A stretch of DNA of 64,000 nucleotides from an uncultured Peptostreptococcus sp. (GCA_900759325.1 CAAEUW010000025.1:17668-81667); one strand, 5' to 3'. Counted from the stretch's first letter, positions 34,690 to 43,362 are shown. Program-made: numbers and translations. Notes: generated from the letters alone by a model not told the origin.

Positions 34690-35955
34690 GTGCCTAAGCA
34701 AGAAGAAAAACAGTACAAGTGCTCATTTTGTGGCAAGAGTCAGGACCAGGTAAAGAGGATAATAGCTGGACCTGGTGTATACATTTGTGACGAGTGTGTG
34801 AGTCTTTGTAGCGAGATAATCGAAGAAGAAGTAGATGAAACTGAAGAGTATGTAGAAGGCAACCTTCCAAAGCCAAAGGAAATAATGGCTATCTTGGATG
34901 ACTATGTAATTGGTCAGAACAAGGCTAAGAAGGCCCTATCTGTTGCTGTTTATAACCATTATAAGAGGATTTATGGTGACAAGATAGCTTCAGAGGATAT
35001 AGAAATTCAGAAGAGTAACATCCTGTTGTTAGGACCAACAGGATCAGGTAAGACCCTACTTGCCCAGACCCTAGCCAAGATATTGAATGTACCGTTTGCT
35101 ATAGCAGATGCAACTTCATTGACAGAGGCTGGATATGTAGGTGAAGACGTTGAAAATATAGTCCTAAAGTTAGTTCAGGCTGCCGATTTCGATATAGAAA
35201 AGGCCCAGAGGGGTATCATCTATATAGATGAAATTGACAAGATATCAAGAAAGTCTGACAACCCATCAATCACAAGGGATGTAAGTGGTGAAGGTGTTCA
35301 GCAGGCCCTACTAAAGATACTAGAAGGAACTGTGGCTAATGTTCCACCATCAGGCGGAAGAAAGCACCCACACCAGGAATTCCTAAAGGTTGATACAACT
35401 AATATCCTATTTATCCTAGGTGGTGCATTTGACGGTATTGAAAAGATAGTTCAAAAACGTGGCAAGGACAAGGTCCTAGGCTTTGGTGCCAAGATAGAGA
35501 GCAAGACTGATATGGATATAGGTAAACTATATTCACAGGTAATACCGGATGACCTATTGAAGTATGGTTTGATACCTGAATTTGTAGGTAGAATACCAGT
35601 CCTAGCTACCCTAGACCTATTAGATGAAGAGTCGTTGGTAAGGATCCTGACTGAGCCTAAGAACTCTCTAGTAAAACAGTATACAAAGCTATTTGAATAC
35701 GATGATACTAAGCTAGAGTTTGAACCAGAGGCCCTTTCAGCCATAGCCAAGAAGGCTATCGATAGGAATACAGGAGCCAGGGGTCTAAGGTCTATAATAG
35801 AGCATTCTTTGATGGAGACTATGTATGAAATACCATCTTTAGAGAATGTTGAAAAGGTCGTAGTGACTAAGGAGTGTATAGAAGACAAGGATGCCAAGCC
35901 AAGTATAATTTACATGGATCCTAGACAGGCCTTGGAGGCAAGCCCAATAGACTAG
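34690..35955 (+). CDS. clpX: ATP-dependent Clp protease ATPase subunit ClpX
   Basis: AAA+ unfoldase that feeds substrates to ClpP; 421 residues. N-terminal C4 zinc finger (CSFCGKS and CDECVSLC), Walker A GPTGSGKTLLAQTLAK, Walker B IIYIDEIDKI, sensor and arginine motifs in RGLRSIIEH, and the ClpP-docking loop around VLGFGAK. The start is a GTG at 34690 with AGAGGTG upstream. An intergenic region of 413 bases and a terminator follow. Confidence 0.96.
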   Translation: MPKQEEKQYKCSFCGKSQDQVKRIIAGPGVYICDECVSLCSEIIEEEVDETEEYVEGNLPKPKEIMAILDDYVIGQNKAKKALSVAVYNHYKRIYGDKIASEDIEIQKSNILLLGPTGSGKTLLAQTLAKILNVPFAIADATSLTEAGYVGEDVENIVLKLVQAADFDIEKAQRGIIYIDEIDKISRKSDNPSITRDVSGEGVQQALLKILEGTVANVPPSGGRKHPHQEFLKVDTTNILFILGGAFDGIEKIVQKRGKDKVLGFGAKIESKTDMDIGKLYSQVIPDDLLKYGLIPEFVGRIPVLATLDLLDEESLVRILTEPKNSLVKQYTKLFEYDDTKLEFEPEALSAIAKKAIDRNTGARGLRSIIEHSLMETMYEIPSLENVEKVVVTKECIEDKDAKPSIIYMDPRQALEASPID

Positions 35956-36027
35956 GGGCTAGCTTATAGATTAACACGGTCCTATGATCGTTATGAATAA
36001 GTATTAAAGAGTTAGGTGACTATGATT

Positions 36028-36059
36028 GCTAGAGCAATTATGGAAGCCTAGCTTTTTTT
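36028..36059 (+). terminator. Terminator after clpX
   Basis: GCTAG(A)GC pairs with GCCTAGC with one bulge, followed by seven T. Confidence 0.65.
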
Positions 36060-36311
36060 GATTATTGCTTATGGTAGGACAAAGTACTGGTCCTAAGTCT
36101 TATAAGAGGGAAAATGGGTGGGATTTTTCTGATATTTTAGAAAAATATACGCCCTGGGAGGCCCAAAAAAGCCCCTTTTTTGAAAAAAATAAAAAAAAAT
36201 AAATAATTCCTAGTAAATTAGTCAAGATTATTGATTTTTTTGGGTAAACATAGTAATATAGTCTTGTACAAAATTTCAAATGAAAAATTTTCAGGTGATA
36301 ATCGATGGATA

Positions 36312-36339
36312 TTGACTGAATTTGAAATTATAAAATAAT
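36312..36339 (+). promoter_or_regulatory. suf operon promoter
   Basis: TTGACT (36312-36317), 16-base spacer, AATAAT (36334-36339), 30 bases before sufC. No full IscR-type palindrome is seen. Confidence 0.5.
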
Positions 36340-36368
36340 TTAATTGATGTGAAAGGGAAGTGGAAAGT

Positions 36369-37133
36369 ATGAGCGATATATTATTAGAAATAAAAGACCT
36401 TAGCGCTAAGGTTGGAGAAAAAGATATACTAAAGAATGTCAACCTTGTAATAAAGAAGGGTGAGACGCATGTTATCATGGGGCCAAACGGTTCTGGTAAG
36501 TCTACTTTAGTTAATACTATAATGAGTAATCCTAAGTATGAGATTACATCTGGAAAGATCTTCTTTGAAGGAGAAGATGTTACAGAAATGGCAGCTGACG
36601 AAAGGGCAAGAAGGGGTATCTTTATGTCATTCCAGTCACCAATAGAGGTACCTGGTATCAGTGTTGAAAACTTTATTAGAACTTCTAAGTCTGCAGTTGA
36701 TGGCAAGCCAGTATCAGTATTGAGGTTTAACATGGACCTATCTAAGAAGATGAGAGACCTACAGATGAAGGCTGAATATGCTGGAAGATACATGAACTAT
36801 GGCTTCTCAGGTGGAGAAAAGAAGAAGACTGAAATCCTACAGATGCAGGTCCTAAATCCAAAGCTAGCCATGTTAGATGAAACTGACTCAGGTCTGGACG
36901 TTGACGCTGTAAGGATAGTTTCTGAAGGTATAAAGAATTTCAAAAATGATGACAATGCCTTGCTGATAATTACTCATCACAAGGAAATCATACATAATGT
37001 AATACCTGACTATGTTCACGTAATAATGGATGGTAGGATAGTTAAAGAAGGCGACTTCTCATTGATTCAGAGAATCGAAGAAGAAGGTTACGGTTGGATT
37101 AGAGATGAGGTGAATTCATCTAATGGAAACTAA
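36369..37133 (+). CDS. sufC: Fe-S assembly ATPase SufC
   Basis: ABC-type soluble ATPase of the SufBCD scaffold; 254 residues. Walker A GPNGSGKSTLVNTIM, signature FSGGEKKKTEILQ, Walker B KLAMLDETDSGLDVDA, and the H-loop ITHHKE. The ATG at 36369 is preferred to a GTG at 36360, which is only 2 bases after AAAGGG. It overlaps sufB by 11 bases, so the two are translationally coupled. First gene of sufCBDSU. Confidence 0.95.
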   Translation: MSDILLEIKDLSAKVGEKDILKNVNLVIKKGETHVIMGPNGSGKSTLVNTIMSNPKYEITSGKIFFEGEDVTEMAADERARRGIFMSFQSPIEVPGISVENFIRTSKSAVDGKPVSVLRFNMDLSKKMRDLQMKAEYAGRYMNYGFSGGEKKKTEILQMQVLNPKLAMLDETDSGLDVDAVRIVSEGIKNFKNDDNALLIITHHKEIIHNVIPDYVHVIMDGRIVKEGDFSLIQRIEEEGYGWIRDEVNSSNGN

Positions 37134-38547
37134 GAGAGAAAACAAGAAGAGAACTCAGATAGAAGAACAGGATCGTGGTATATACGACATAAAAAATGAG
37201 TTCAAATTTAAGTCAAAAACTGAAAAGGGATTGACAGAGGAAATAGTAACTCAGATAAGTAAGGAAAAAAATGAGCCTCAGTGGATGCTTGACATCAGAC
37301 TAGCATCTCTTAAGAAGTTCTATGAATTAGAAAACCCATCATGGGGGCCTAACTTAGACGAGGTAAATATAGACGATATAACTACATATATCAGGCCAGA
37401 TGCAGACCTAGTAGAGGACTGGGACCAGGTTCCAGACGATATCAAAAATACCTTTGAGCTACTTGGTATACCAGAGGCAGAAAGAGAAAATAACCTATCA
37501 GGTGTTGGAGCCCAGTACGACTCAGAAGTTGTTTACCACAATATCCAGCAACACCTGCTAGACCAGGGTGTAATCTATACTGACTTTGAAAGTGCAGTAA
37601 GGGAATATCCTGAAATAGTTCAGAAGTATTTTATGAAGTGTATATCTAATGCAGACCACAAGTATGCAGCCCTACACTATGCAGTATGGTCAGGAGGGTC
37701 ATTTGTTTATGTGCCAAAGGGTGTAAATGTAGACGTGCCTCTACAGTCATATTTCAGACTAAATGCTCCAGGAGCAGGTCAGTTCGAGCATACACTTATA
37801 ATTATAGAGGAAGGTGCTTACTGTCACTTTATAGAGGGATGTTCAGCACCTAAGTACAATGTTGTAAATATCCATGCCGGAGCAGTTGAGCTATTTGTTC
37901 AGGAGGGTGCTACACTTAGGTATTCTACAATAGAAAACTGGTCAAGAAATATGTACAACCTAAATACAAAGAGGGCCATAGTAGAAAAGGATGGGGCAAT
38001 TGAATGGGTGTCAGGATCTTTTGGTTCTAAGGTATCATGTCTATACCCAATGAGTGTCTTGAGGGGTGAAAATGCCAGGTCTGAATTTACTGGTATCACA
38101 TTTGCTGGTAAGGGCCAGTACCTAGATACAGGTACAAAGGTAGTCCATGCAGCACCTAACACTTCATCTACAGTAAACTCAAAGTCTATATCAAAGGACG
38201 GTGGTGTAGCAATATACAGGGGTCTTGTAAAGGTTACAAAGAATGCCAAGGGTTCTAAGTCAACAGTTAGCTGTGAGTCCCTAATGCTTGATCAGGAATC
38301 AAGGTCAGACACAATACCAGTAATAGATATAGCGACTCAGGATGTTGACCTAGGTCACGAAGCCAAGATTGGTAGGATAGATGATGAGGTAATCTTCTAC
38401 TTGATGTCAAGGGGTATCAGTGAAGCTGAGGCCAAGTCAATGGTTGTTAGAGGCTTTGCAGAGCCAATTGCCAAGGAATTGCCACTTGAATATGCAGTAG
38501 AAATGAACAATCTAATTAATCTTGAATTAGAAGGTACTATAGGTTAG
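37123..38547 (+). CDS. sufB: Fe-S cluster scaffold protein SufB
   Basis: Scaffold on which Fe-S clusters are built with SufC and SufD; 474 residues. Conserved segments: NNLSGVGAQYDSEVVYH, FVYVPKGVNVDVPLQSYFR, IIIEEGAYCHFIEGC, the cysteine of STVSCESLMLDQESRSDTIP and the histidine of DLGHEAKIGRID. It follows the usual clostridial form. It overlaps sufC and is followed by sufD after 10 bases. Confidence 0.96.
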   Translation: METKRENKKRTQIEEQDRGIYDIKNEFKFKSKTEKGLTEEIVTQISKEKNEPQWMLDIRLASLKKFYELENPSWGPNLDEVNIDDITTYIRPDADLVEDWDQVPDDIKNTFELLGIPEAERENNLSGVGAQYDSEVVYHNIQQHLLDQGVIYTDFESAVREYPEIVQKYFMKCISNADHKYAALHYAVWSGGSFVYVPKGVNVDVPLQSYFRLNAPGAGQFEHTLIIIEEGAYCHFIEGCSAPKYNVVNIHAGAVELFVQEGATLRYSTIENWSRNMYNLNTKRAIVEKDGAIEWVSGSFGSKVSCLYPMSVLRGENARSEFTGITFAGKGQYLDTGTKVVHAAPNTSSTVNSKSISKDGGVAIYRGLVKVTKNAKGSKSTVSCESLMLDQESRSDTIPVIDIATQDVDLGHEAKIGRIDDEVIFYLMSRGISEAEAKSMVVRGFAEPIAKELPLEYAVEMNNLINLELEGTIG

Positions 38548-38557
38548 GAGGAAAATT

Positions 38558-39388
38558 ATGATAGCAAATACATTACCACTTCTTACTTGGAGATGGCTAA
38601 AGGTAAATGAATCCCTAATCGAGTTACCTGAGGTCAAGGACCAAGTACATGAAATAAAGGCAGAAGAGGGCCAGGAGGTTTCAGCCCTATTCGATACAAA
38701 TGAAATGGCAGGGCCAGGAGCTTCTAGACATACAGTTATAAACATAAGGGCAGAAAAGGACTCTACAGTTAATATCTACTATGTAGCTAGGTCTCATGAG
38801 GAAGAAAAGGCCCTTACAGATATAAGAGCAGATGTAATGGAATCTGCCAGAGTAAACCTGATTCAGATAGAGGCGGGTGCCAAGGATGTAGTAACTAACT
38901 ATGTTGCCAACCTAATTGGTGACAAGTCTAGTACTAATGTTGAAGCAGTATACTTTGCTGACGGTGACAATAGGGTAGATATCTTCTACAACATCAACCA
39001 GATGGGTAAGGAAACTGATTCAAACATCCTAGTAAATGGAGCCCTAAAGGACAAGGCAAAGAAAACCTTCAAGGGAACAATAGACTTCAAGAGGGGGTCA
39101 ATTGGTTCGACAGGTAGCGAAGAGGAATTTGCTACCCTACTAGATGATGAGGTAAGGTCTATAGCAGTACCAGTCTTACTATGTCAGGAGGATGATGTAG
39201 AGGGTGTACACGCAGCCAGTGCAGGTAAGATAGACCAGGATACACTATTCTATATAATGAGTAGGGGTATCAATGAAGAAGAGGCAAAGAAGGTTATAGT
39301 TGAAACTAAGCTTGCTCCAACTATCCACAAGCTTCCAGATGAAAAGCTTAGGGAAGATGTTTGGAGGCATATAGAAGCAAGAATGTAA
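38558..39388 (+). CDS. sufD: Fe-S assembly protein SufD (short form)
   Basis: SufB paralogue of 276 residues that completes the SufBC2D complex. The beta-helix core and C-terminal domain are present (TFKGTIDFKRGSIGSTGSEEE, DVEGVHAASAGKIDQDTLFYIMSRGINEEEAKK), including the conserved His of GVHAAS. It is much shorter than the enterobacterial protein of about 420 residues, lacking most of the N-terminal helical domain; short SufD is usual in Clostridia. AGGAGG lies just before the ATG. Confidence 0.9.
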   Translation: MIANTLPLLTWRWLKVNESLIELPEVKDQVHEIKAEEGQEVSALFDTNEMAGPGASRHTVINIRAEKDSTVNIYYVARSHEEEKALTDIRADVMESARVNLIQIEAGAKDVVTNYVANLIGDKSSTNVEAVYFADGDNRVDIFYNINQMGKETDSNILVNGALKDKAKKTFKGTIDFKRGSIGSTGSEEEFATLLDDEVRSIAVPVLLCQEDDVEGVHAASAGKIDQDTLFYIMSRGINEEEAKKVIVETKLAPTIHKLPDEKLREDVWRHIEARM

Positions 39389-39433
39389 GGCTAGTAGCCT
39401 GGTTTTATAAAAGAAATGAGAGGTGTAAAAACC

Positions 39434-40669
39434 ATGGATAAGCAGACAGTAAATGAAATAAGAAAAGAATTCCCTTATCTTGACGAAGCCAAGATGGGTA
39501 GGAAGATAGTTTATTTGGACAACGGGGCAACTTCACAGAAGCCACAGTGCGTAATTGATGCCCTTGCCAACTACTATTCATACCAGAATGCCAACCCTCA
39601 TAGGGGAGCCCACTATTTGGGAATGCTGGCAACTGACCTATATGAAAATTCAAGGGTTAAGGTAAAGAACTTTATAAATGCCAAGTCAGAAAATGAGATA
39701 ATCTTTGTAAGAAATACTACAGAGGCCTTGAACCTAATAGCATATTCTTATGGCTTAGACAAGCTGAAGGCTGGTGATGAAATAGTGATTTCAGTCTATG
39801 AACACCACAGTAACCTTGTTACATGGCAGTTTGTAGCCCAGAAAACAGGAGCAGTCCTAAAGTATGTATACCTAAATGACAAGAATGAATTGGACATGGA
39901 AGGGTACAAGAAGGTCCTAAGCGACAAGACGAAGATAGTTTCACTAGCAGGTGCATCAAATACTGTTGGTGGAGTAATAGATGTAAAGGAAGTGACTAGG
40001 CTGGCCCATGAGGTTGGTGCTGTGGTATCAATCGACTGTGCCCAGCTGTCACCACACCTAAGGATGGATGTTCAGGACTGGGATGTTGACTTTATATCAT
40101 TCTCAGGTCATAAGATGTATGCCCCAATGGGTATAGGTGTTCTTTATGGAAAGATGGAATTACTAGAATCAATGACACCATTTATGTATGGTGGAGACAT
40201 GATCGAATATGTATATGAACAGGAAACTACATATGCACCTGTTCCCGCCAAGTTTGAAGCAGGTACTCAGAATGTTGGTGGAGCAATAGCCCTAGGAGCA
40301 GCCATAGACTTTATGGAAAGAGTAGGTGTAGATAATATACATGAGCATGAATTGGCCTTGACAGACTATGCCTACAAGAAGATGAGCGAGCTAGACTTCG
40401 TGGAGATATATTCAACACCTAGCTACCTAAGATCTCCTTTGATAGACTTCAATGTTAAGGATGTCCACGCCCATGACGTGTCGACAGTCCTGGATTCTCA
40501 TGATATAGCAATCAGGACAGGCCACCACTGTGCTATGCCATTACATACTTTTATAAAGCAACATTCAACATGTAGGGTTAGCTTTGCAGTTTACAATACA
40601 TTTGAAGAAATTGACTTCTTCATAGACAAGCTTAAGGAAGTAAGAAAGGTGATGGGATATGGATCTTAA
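39434..40669 (+). CDS. sufS: Cysteine desulfurase SufS
   Basis: PLP enzyme of 411 residues that takes sulfur from cysteine for Fe-S clusters. PLP lysine in FISFSGHKMYAPMGIGV, the aspartate in IDCAQLSPH, and the active-site cysteine in RTGHHCAMPLH, a type II (SufS) context. AGAGGTG lies 8 bases before the ATG at 39434; the ATG at 39416 would include it. It overlaps sufU by 11 bases; SufU is its sulfur acceptor. Confidence 0.95.
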   Translation: MDKQTVNEIRKEFPYLDEAKMGRKIVYLDNGATSQKPQCVIDALANYYSYQNANPHRGAHYLGMLATDLYENSRVKVKNFINAKSENEIIFVRNTTEALNLIAYSYGLDKLKAGDEIVISVYEHHSNLVTWQFVAQKTGAVLKYVYLNDKNELDMEGYKKVLSDKTKIVSLAGASNTVGGVIDVKEVTRLAHEVGAVVSIDCAQLSPHLRMDVQDWDVDFISFSGHKMYAPMGIGVLYGKMELLESMTPFMYGGDMIEYVYEQETTYAPVPAKFEAGTQNVGGAIALGAAIDFMERVGVDNIHEHELALTDYAYKKMSELDFVEIYSTPSYLRSPLIDFNVKDVHAHDVSTVLDSHDIAIRTGHHCAMPLHTFIKQHSTCRVSFAVYNTFEEIDFFIDKLKEVRKVMGYGS

Positions 40670-41096
40670 GAGTTTATATACAGATATGCTCTTACAGGAG
40701 AGCAACAACAAGGCTAATATGAGGGATCTAGAGGCTCCTACATACAAGGAATTAGGCCATAATCCAAGCTGTGGTGATGAAATTACCCTACAGATAGAAA
40801 TGGACGGGGATATTATCAAGGATGCAAGCTTTGCAGGTGTTGGGTGCGCTATATCTAGGGCTTCTACATCTATGATGATAGACCTGATCAAGGGTAAGAA
40901 TATACATGAAGCCAAGGAACTGGTAGAGAAGTTTATAGGCATGATCAAGAAGGAAGTGCCTGTAGATGATGACTTGATAGATGCCTTGGGCGATGCAGTT
41001 GTCTTAGAAAATGTATCAAATATGCCAGCTAGAGTTAAGTGCGCTGTACTTGCATGGCATACTCTAGGAAATATAATCGATAAAAACTATAAATAA
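40659..41096 (+). CDS. sufU: Sulfur transfer protein SufU
   Basis: Zinc-dependent sulfurtransferase that takes persulfide from SufS; 145 residues. Zn/catalytic ligands are in NPSCGDEI, GVGCAISRAS and RVKCAVLAWHTL, with the 18-20 residue insertion between the first two regions typical of SufU rather than IscU. Start overlaps the sufS end. Last gene of the suf operon. Confidence 0.94.
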   Translation: MDLKSLYTDMLLQESNNKANMRDLEAPTYKELGHNPSCGDEITLQIEMDGDIIKDASFAGVGCAISRASTSMMIDLIKGKNIHEAKELVEKFIGMIKKEVPVDDDLIDALGDAVVLENVSNMPARVKCAVLAWHTLGNIIDKNYK

Positions 41097-41107
41097 TAAG
41101 AGCTTTG

Positions 41108-41116
41108 TGATATAAT
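41108..41116 (+). promoter_or_regulatory. Extended -10 box just after sufU
   Basis: TGATATAAT (41108-41116), in a context identical to the one upstream of the YebC gene (TTTGTGATATAAT). A terminator lies 28 bases further on, so a transcript from here would be about 60 nt unless read through. Confidence 0.45.
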
Positions 41117-41143
41117 ATGTCTAAGCTCATTTATGGGGAAGTT

Positions 41144-41181
41144 AAGCTAGACCTGTTAATATGGGTCTAGCTTTATTTTTT
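41144..41181 (+). terminator. Terminator downstream of sufU
   Basis: AAGCTAGACC (41144-41153) pairs perfectly with GGTCTAGCTT (41164-41173), followed by TATTTTTT. Confidence 0.88.
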
Positions 41182-41280
41182 AGTAGGATCTATAGGTTGG
41201 AATAGGACTTATCTAGCAAAGTACCTATTAAAAATTAATCGGAAATTTTTGTAAGTTTAGATATATTGGAGGGATGCATT

Positions 41281-41688
41281 ATGGCAAGCTACAACGATTA
41301 TTCATATGCAAGGAGCCTATTAGCTACAGGCGATTTTAGAAGATGTTATGATACTATGAATAACTTCGAGGACAGGGACGCAGAATGGTTCTATATAAGG
41401 GGCATGGCTGCAATGAACCTTGGCTTTTATGAAGAGGGCGAGGACTATATAAAGAGGGCTAAATTTATGGAGCCCAACAACAGGGAATACAAGGATGCCT
41501 ATGACAACTATGTAAGCAATAGGAACAACTACAACCAGAGGGCAGACTACTATAATAGGAGTAGGTCTAACCTTGATAATGCAGGTTGCTGTTGCTGTGG
41601 TGGAAATTGCTGTGATACCTGCTGTACTTTATGGTGTGCAGACAGTTGTTGCGAGTGTATGGGAGGAGACCTTATAACTTGTTGTTAA
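41281..41688 (+). CDS. TPR-like protein with cysteine-cluster C-terminus
   Basis: A 135-residue protein. Residues about 1-85 form one to two TPR-like helical hairpins (YARSLLATGDFRRCYDTM, AEWFYIRGMAAMNLGFYEEGEDYIKRAKFMEPNNREY). The last 33 residues hold fourteen cysteines in pairs and clusters (CCCCGG, NCCDTCC, LWCADSCCECMGGDLITCC). A very similar Cys-rich ending occurs on small clostridial DnaJ-domain proteins, so it may bind metal or be inserted at the membrane (inference). The J domain itself is absent. GGAGGG precedes the ATG at 41281. The membrane protein gene follows after 14 bases. Confidence 0.72.
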   Translation: MASYNDYSYARSLLATGDFRRCYDTMNNFEDRDAEWFYIRGMAAMNLGFYEEGEDYIKRAKFMEPNNREYKDAYDNYVSNRNNYNQRADYYNRSRSNLDNAGCCCCGGNCCDTCCTLWCADSCCECMGGDLITCC

Positions 41689-41702
41689 GGGAGGAATAGT
41701 TT

Positions 41703-42284
41703 ATGGAAAATAAACCAATAAGACCCCAGAATCAAGAGGATGATATAAGGAGACCGCAAGATACAAATAAAAATAATATGGCTAGGAAAATGGCTCTTAT
41801 GGGTCTTCTCCTAGCCTTTAATTCAATAATATATATACTGGTCAACTATATACCTACAAATACTATAGCCCTTTTGGTTCTTGCCAGTCTACCTGCCCTA
41901 GTGGTAGTAGTAGAATTTGGTCTAAGGAATGGGGCCCTTTACACCTTGGGATCTATAATCTTAGCCTTTTTACTGATAGGCAACAAGGTCCACTTTGTGA
42001 CCTACCTACTAACCTTTTCTACCTATCCCCTAATAAAGGCCCTGGTAGAAAAAATAGGGTCACTTAAGCTAGAGCTAGGGTTAAAGCTAGCCTACGCCAA
42101 CCTTGTCTTTCTAGTGGTCTACCTGGTATATGGACAGTTTGTGGCTATAAATGACCTAATATCTAAGTATATACCGATTTCACTCTTGGTCTACAATATA
42201 TGCTTTTTGATTTATGACAAGGGTCTAAGTCAATTTGTAGTCTATTATATTGACAAGCTGTCAAAACTTATAAGGATGAGATAG
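41703..42284 (+). CDS. Uncharacterised multi-spanning membrane protein
   Basis: A 193-residue protein with a hydrophilic N-terminus of about 27 residues (Gln, Asn, Arg, Asp rich) and five to six membrane segments: MALMGLLLAFNSIIYILVNYI, ALLVLASLPALVVVVEF, LGSIILAFLLIG, VTYLLTFSTYPLIKAL, LAYANLVFLVVYLVYG and ISLLVYNICFLIY. It resembles small energy-coupling-factor S components in size and in the ALASLPA-type second helix, but I cannot assign a substrate. It is translated just after the Cys-rich TPR protein, which may be its partner. Its stop touches the stop of the opposite gene. Confidence 0.7.
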   Translation: MENKPIRPQNQEDDIRRPQDTNKNNMARKMALMGLLLAFNSIIYILVNYIPTNTIALLVLASLPALVVVVEFGLRNGALYTLGSIILAFLLIGNKVHFVTYLLTFSTYPLIKALVEKIGSLKLELGLKLAYANLVFLVVYLVYGQFVAINDLISKYIPISLLVYNICFLIYDKGLSQFVVYYIDKLSKLIRMR

Positions 42285-42575
42285 CTATCTCTCCAAGGCG
42301 TCAGCGATTCTTTCAAGGGCATCGGCTATCCTAGCTAAAGAGCTAGTGATATCTGGGCCCTTTTTTTGCTTGTCTTCTGGGTCAGCAAAGGGGTCATCCT
42401 CTAGGTCATTCATTAGCTGGCTACCCTCTGGTAGAACTATTTTAATACCTTCTCCATCAAAATCTTGGTCAAAATCACTATCGAAGTCATCATCGAAATT
42501 TTCATCGAAGTCTTCAATTAGGCTTTTTGCCTGGTCATTTTCTTCATCAAATTTAAGTAATTTCTTGTTGTACAT
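42285..42575 (-). CDS. Small acidic protein with C-terminal heptad repeat
   Basis: A 96-residue hypothetical protein. The middle is strongly acidic with FDxDFD repeats (FDDDFDSDFDQDFDGEG), and the C-terminus is a tandem repeat RIADALERIADALER that should form a short coiled coil or helical oligomer. No family is recognised. The ATG at 42575 follows GAGGTTT; an ATG at 42587 would include that site. It is 25 bases downstream of the HAD phosphatase gene and probably in its operon. The stop codon abuts that of the membrane protein gene on the other strand. Confidence 0.68.
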   Translation of the reverse strand: MYNKKLLKFDEENDQAKSLIEDFDENFDDDFDSDFDQDFDGEGIKIVLPEGSQLMNDLEDDPFADPEDKQKKGPDITSSLARIADALERIADALER

Positions 42576-42600
42576 AGGAAACCTCACTTTCTATCAACTA

Positions 42601-43335
42601 TTAGCAACAATCCTCTATATGAAGGACAGATGTTGGTACCTGATATATGACGTCTTTTCTTTCTATAATAACAAGGGTATTATTCTTCAAGGCATCATCT
42701 TTGTTTAGCTGGTGGAGCATTTCCCTAGAAGGGTTTATAGCTATAGGGAAACCAACCCTCTTGAGCATGCTTATATCACCATTTGTATCTCCATAGGCAT
42801 AGGACTTATCCATATCTATAGAATGCTTGTCTATAAAATACTGTAGGGCCTTGTCCTTACTGTCCGACCCCCACATGGGAGATACACCCCCAGTCATCTT
42901 TCCGTCTTCTACAAAGTACTTGCTACCTATATAGTCAGTAGCCTTGTATTTTTCAGCCATCCTGCTGACCAAAAAGTCTGGTGAGCCAGATATAAAGATA
43001 ATCTTGTGGCCCTGGTCCTGGTGCCATTTAATCCTAGATCTAGTATACCTGTATACCCTGTCAGCCTTGAGTTTGATTACCTGGTCGCTGGCAAAGTCGA
43101 CTGATGTCTTGTCAAGCCCAGTCAAGGCCTCAACATAGTGGTCTGATATTTCATGTAGGTAGTCGTCGTAGTTACCCTGTCTTTTTTCCCAGTTCATATA
43201 GGTTGTCTCCAATTGCTCGGACCACTCCCTCCTGTGAATCAGGTCATACTGGATCAATTTCCTAAAATGCTCTATTAAAAGAGAATCCCTGTACAGGGTC
43301 CCGTCTATATCAAAAAAAGCAGCTATATTAGCCAT
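42601..43335 (-). CDS. HAD-IB family phosphatase (SerB-like)
   Basis: A 244-residue HAD hydrolase of subfamily IB. Motif I FFDIDGTLYRDS with both catalytic aspartates, motif II IFISGSPDFLVS, motif III lysine in SDSKDKAL and motif IV AYGDTNGDISML. Relatives include phosphoserine phosphatase and 1-acyl-glycerol-linked phosphatases; substrate is not certain. Its own promoter (TTGAGG-17-TATAAT) is seen. GGGGG lies before the ATG. Confidence 0.88.
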   Translation of the reverse strand: MANIAAFFDIDGTLYRDSLLIEHFRKLIQYDLIHRREWSEQLETTYMNWEKRQGNYDDYLHEISDHYVEALTGLDKTSVDFASDQVIKLKADRVYRYTRSRIKWHQDQGHKIIFISGSPDFLVSRMAEKYKATDYIGSKYFVEDGKMTGGVSPMWGSDSKDKALQYFIDKHSIDMDKSYAYGDTNGDISMLKRVGFPIAINPSREMLHQLNKDDALKNNTLVIIERKDVIYQVPTSVLHIEDCC

Positions 43336-43362
43336 GTTTTCTACCCCCTTCCATATATGGTT

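Larger units (their letters stand above)
35956..36368 (+). other. 413-base intergenic region between clpX and sufC
   Basis: No gene is seen. It holds a terminator (36028-36059), an AGGAC/GTCCT inverted repeat near 36073-36095, two perfect short hairpins (36132-36148 ATATTTT/AAAATAT; 36164-36182 CAAAAAAG/CTTTTTTG with a CCC loop) and the suf promoter. The hairpin-dense part could be a small RNA but does not match a family I know. Confidence 0.5.

Noticed and set aside
36300..36368. IscR-type operator upstream of sufC
   Set aside because: Only a half-site-like TTGACT is seen, which is better explained as the -35 box.
36218..36793. Open frame of 191 codons on the minus strand opposite sufC
   Set aside because: It mirrors the sufC coding frame, has no ribosome site and no recognisable domain; sufC on the plus strand is certain.
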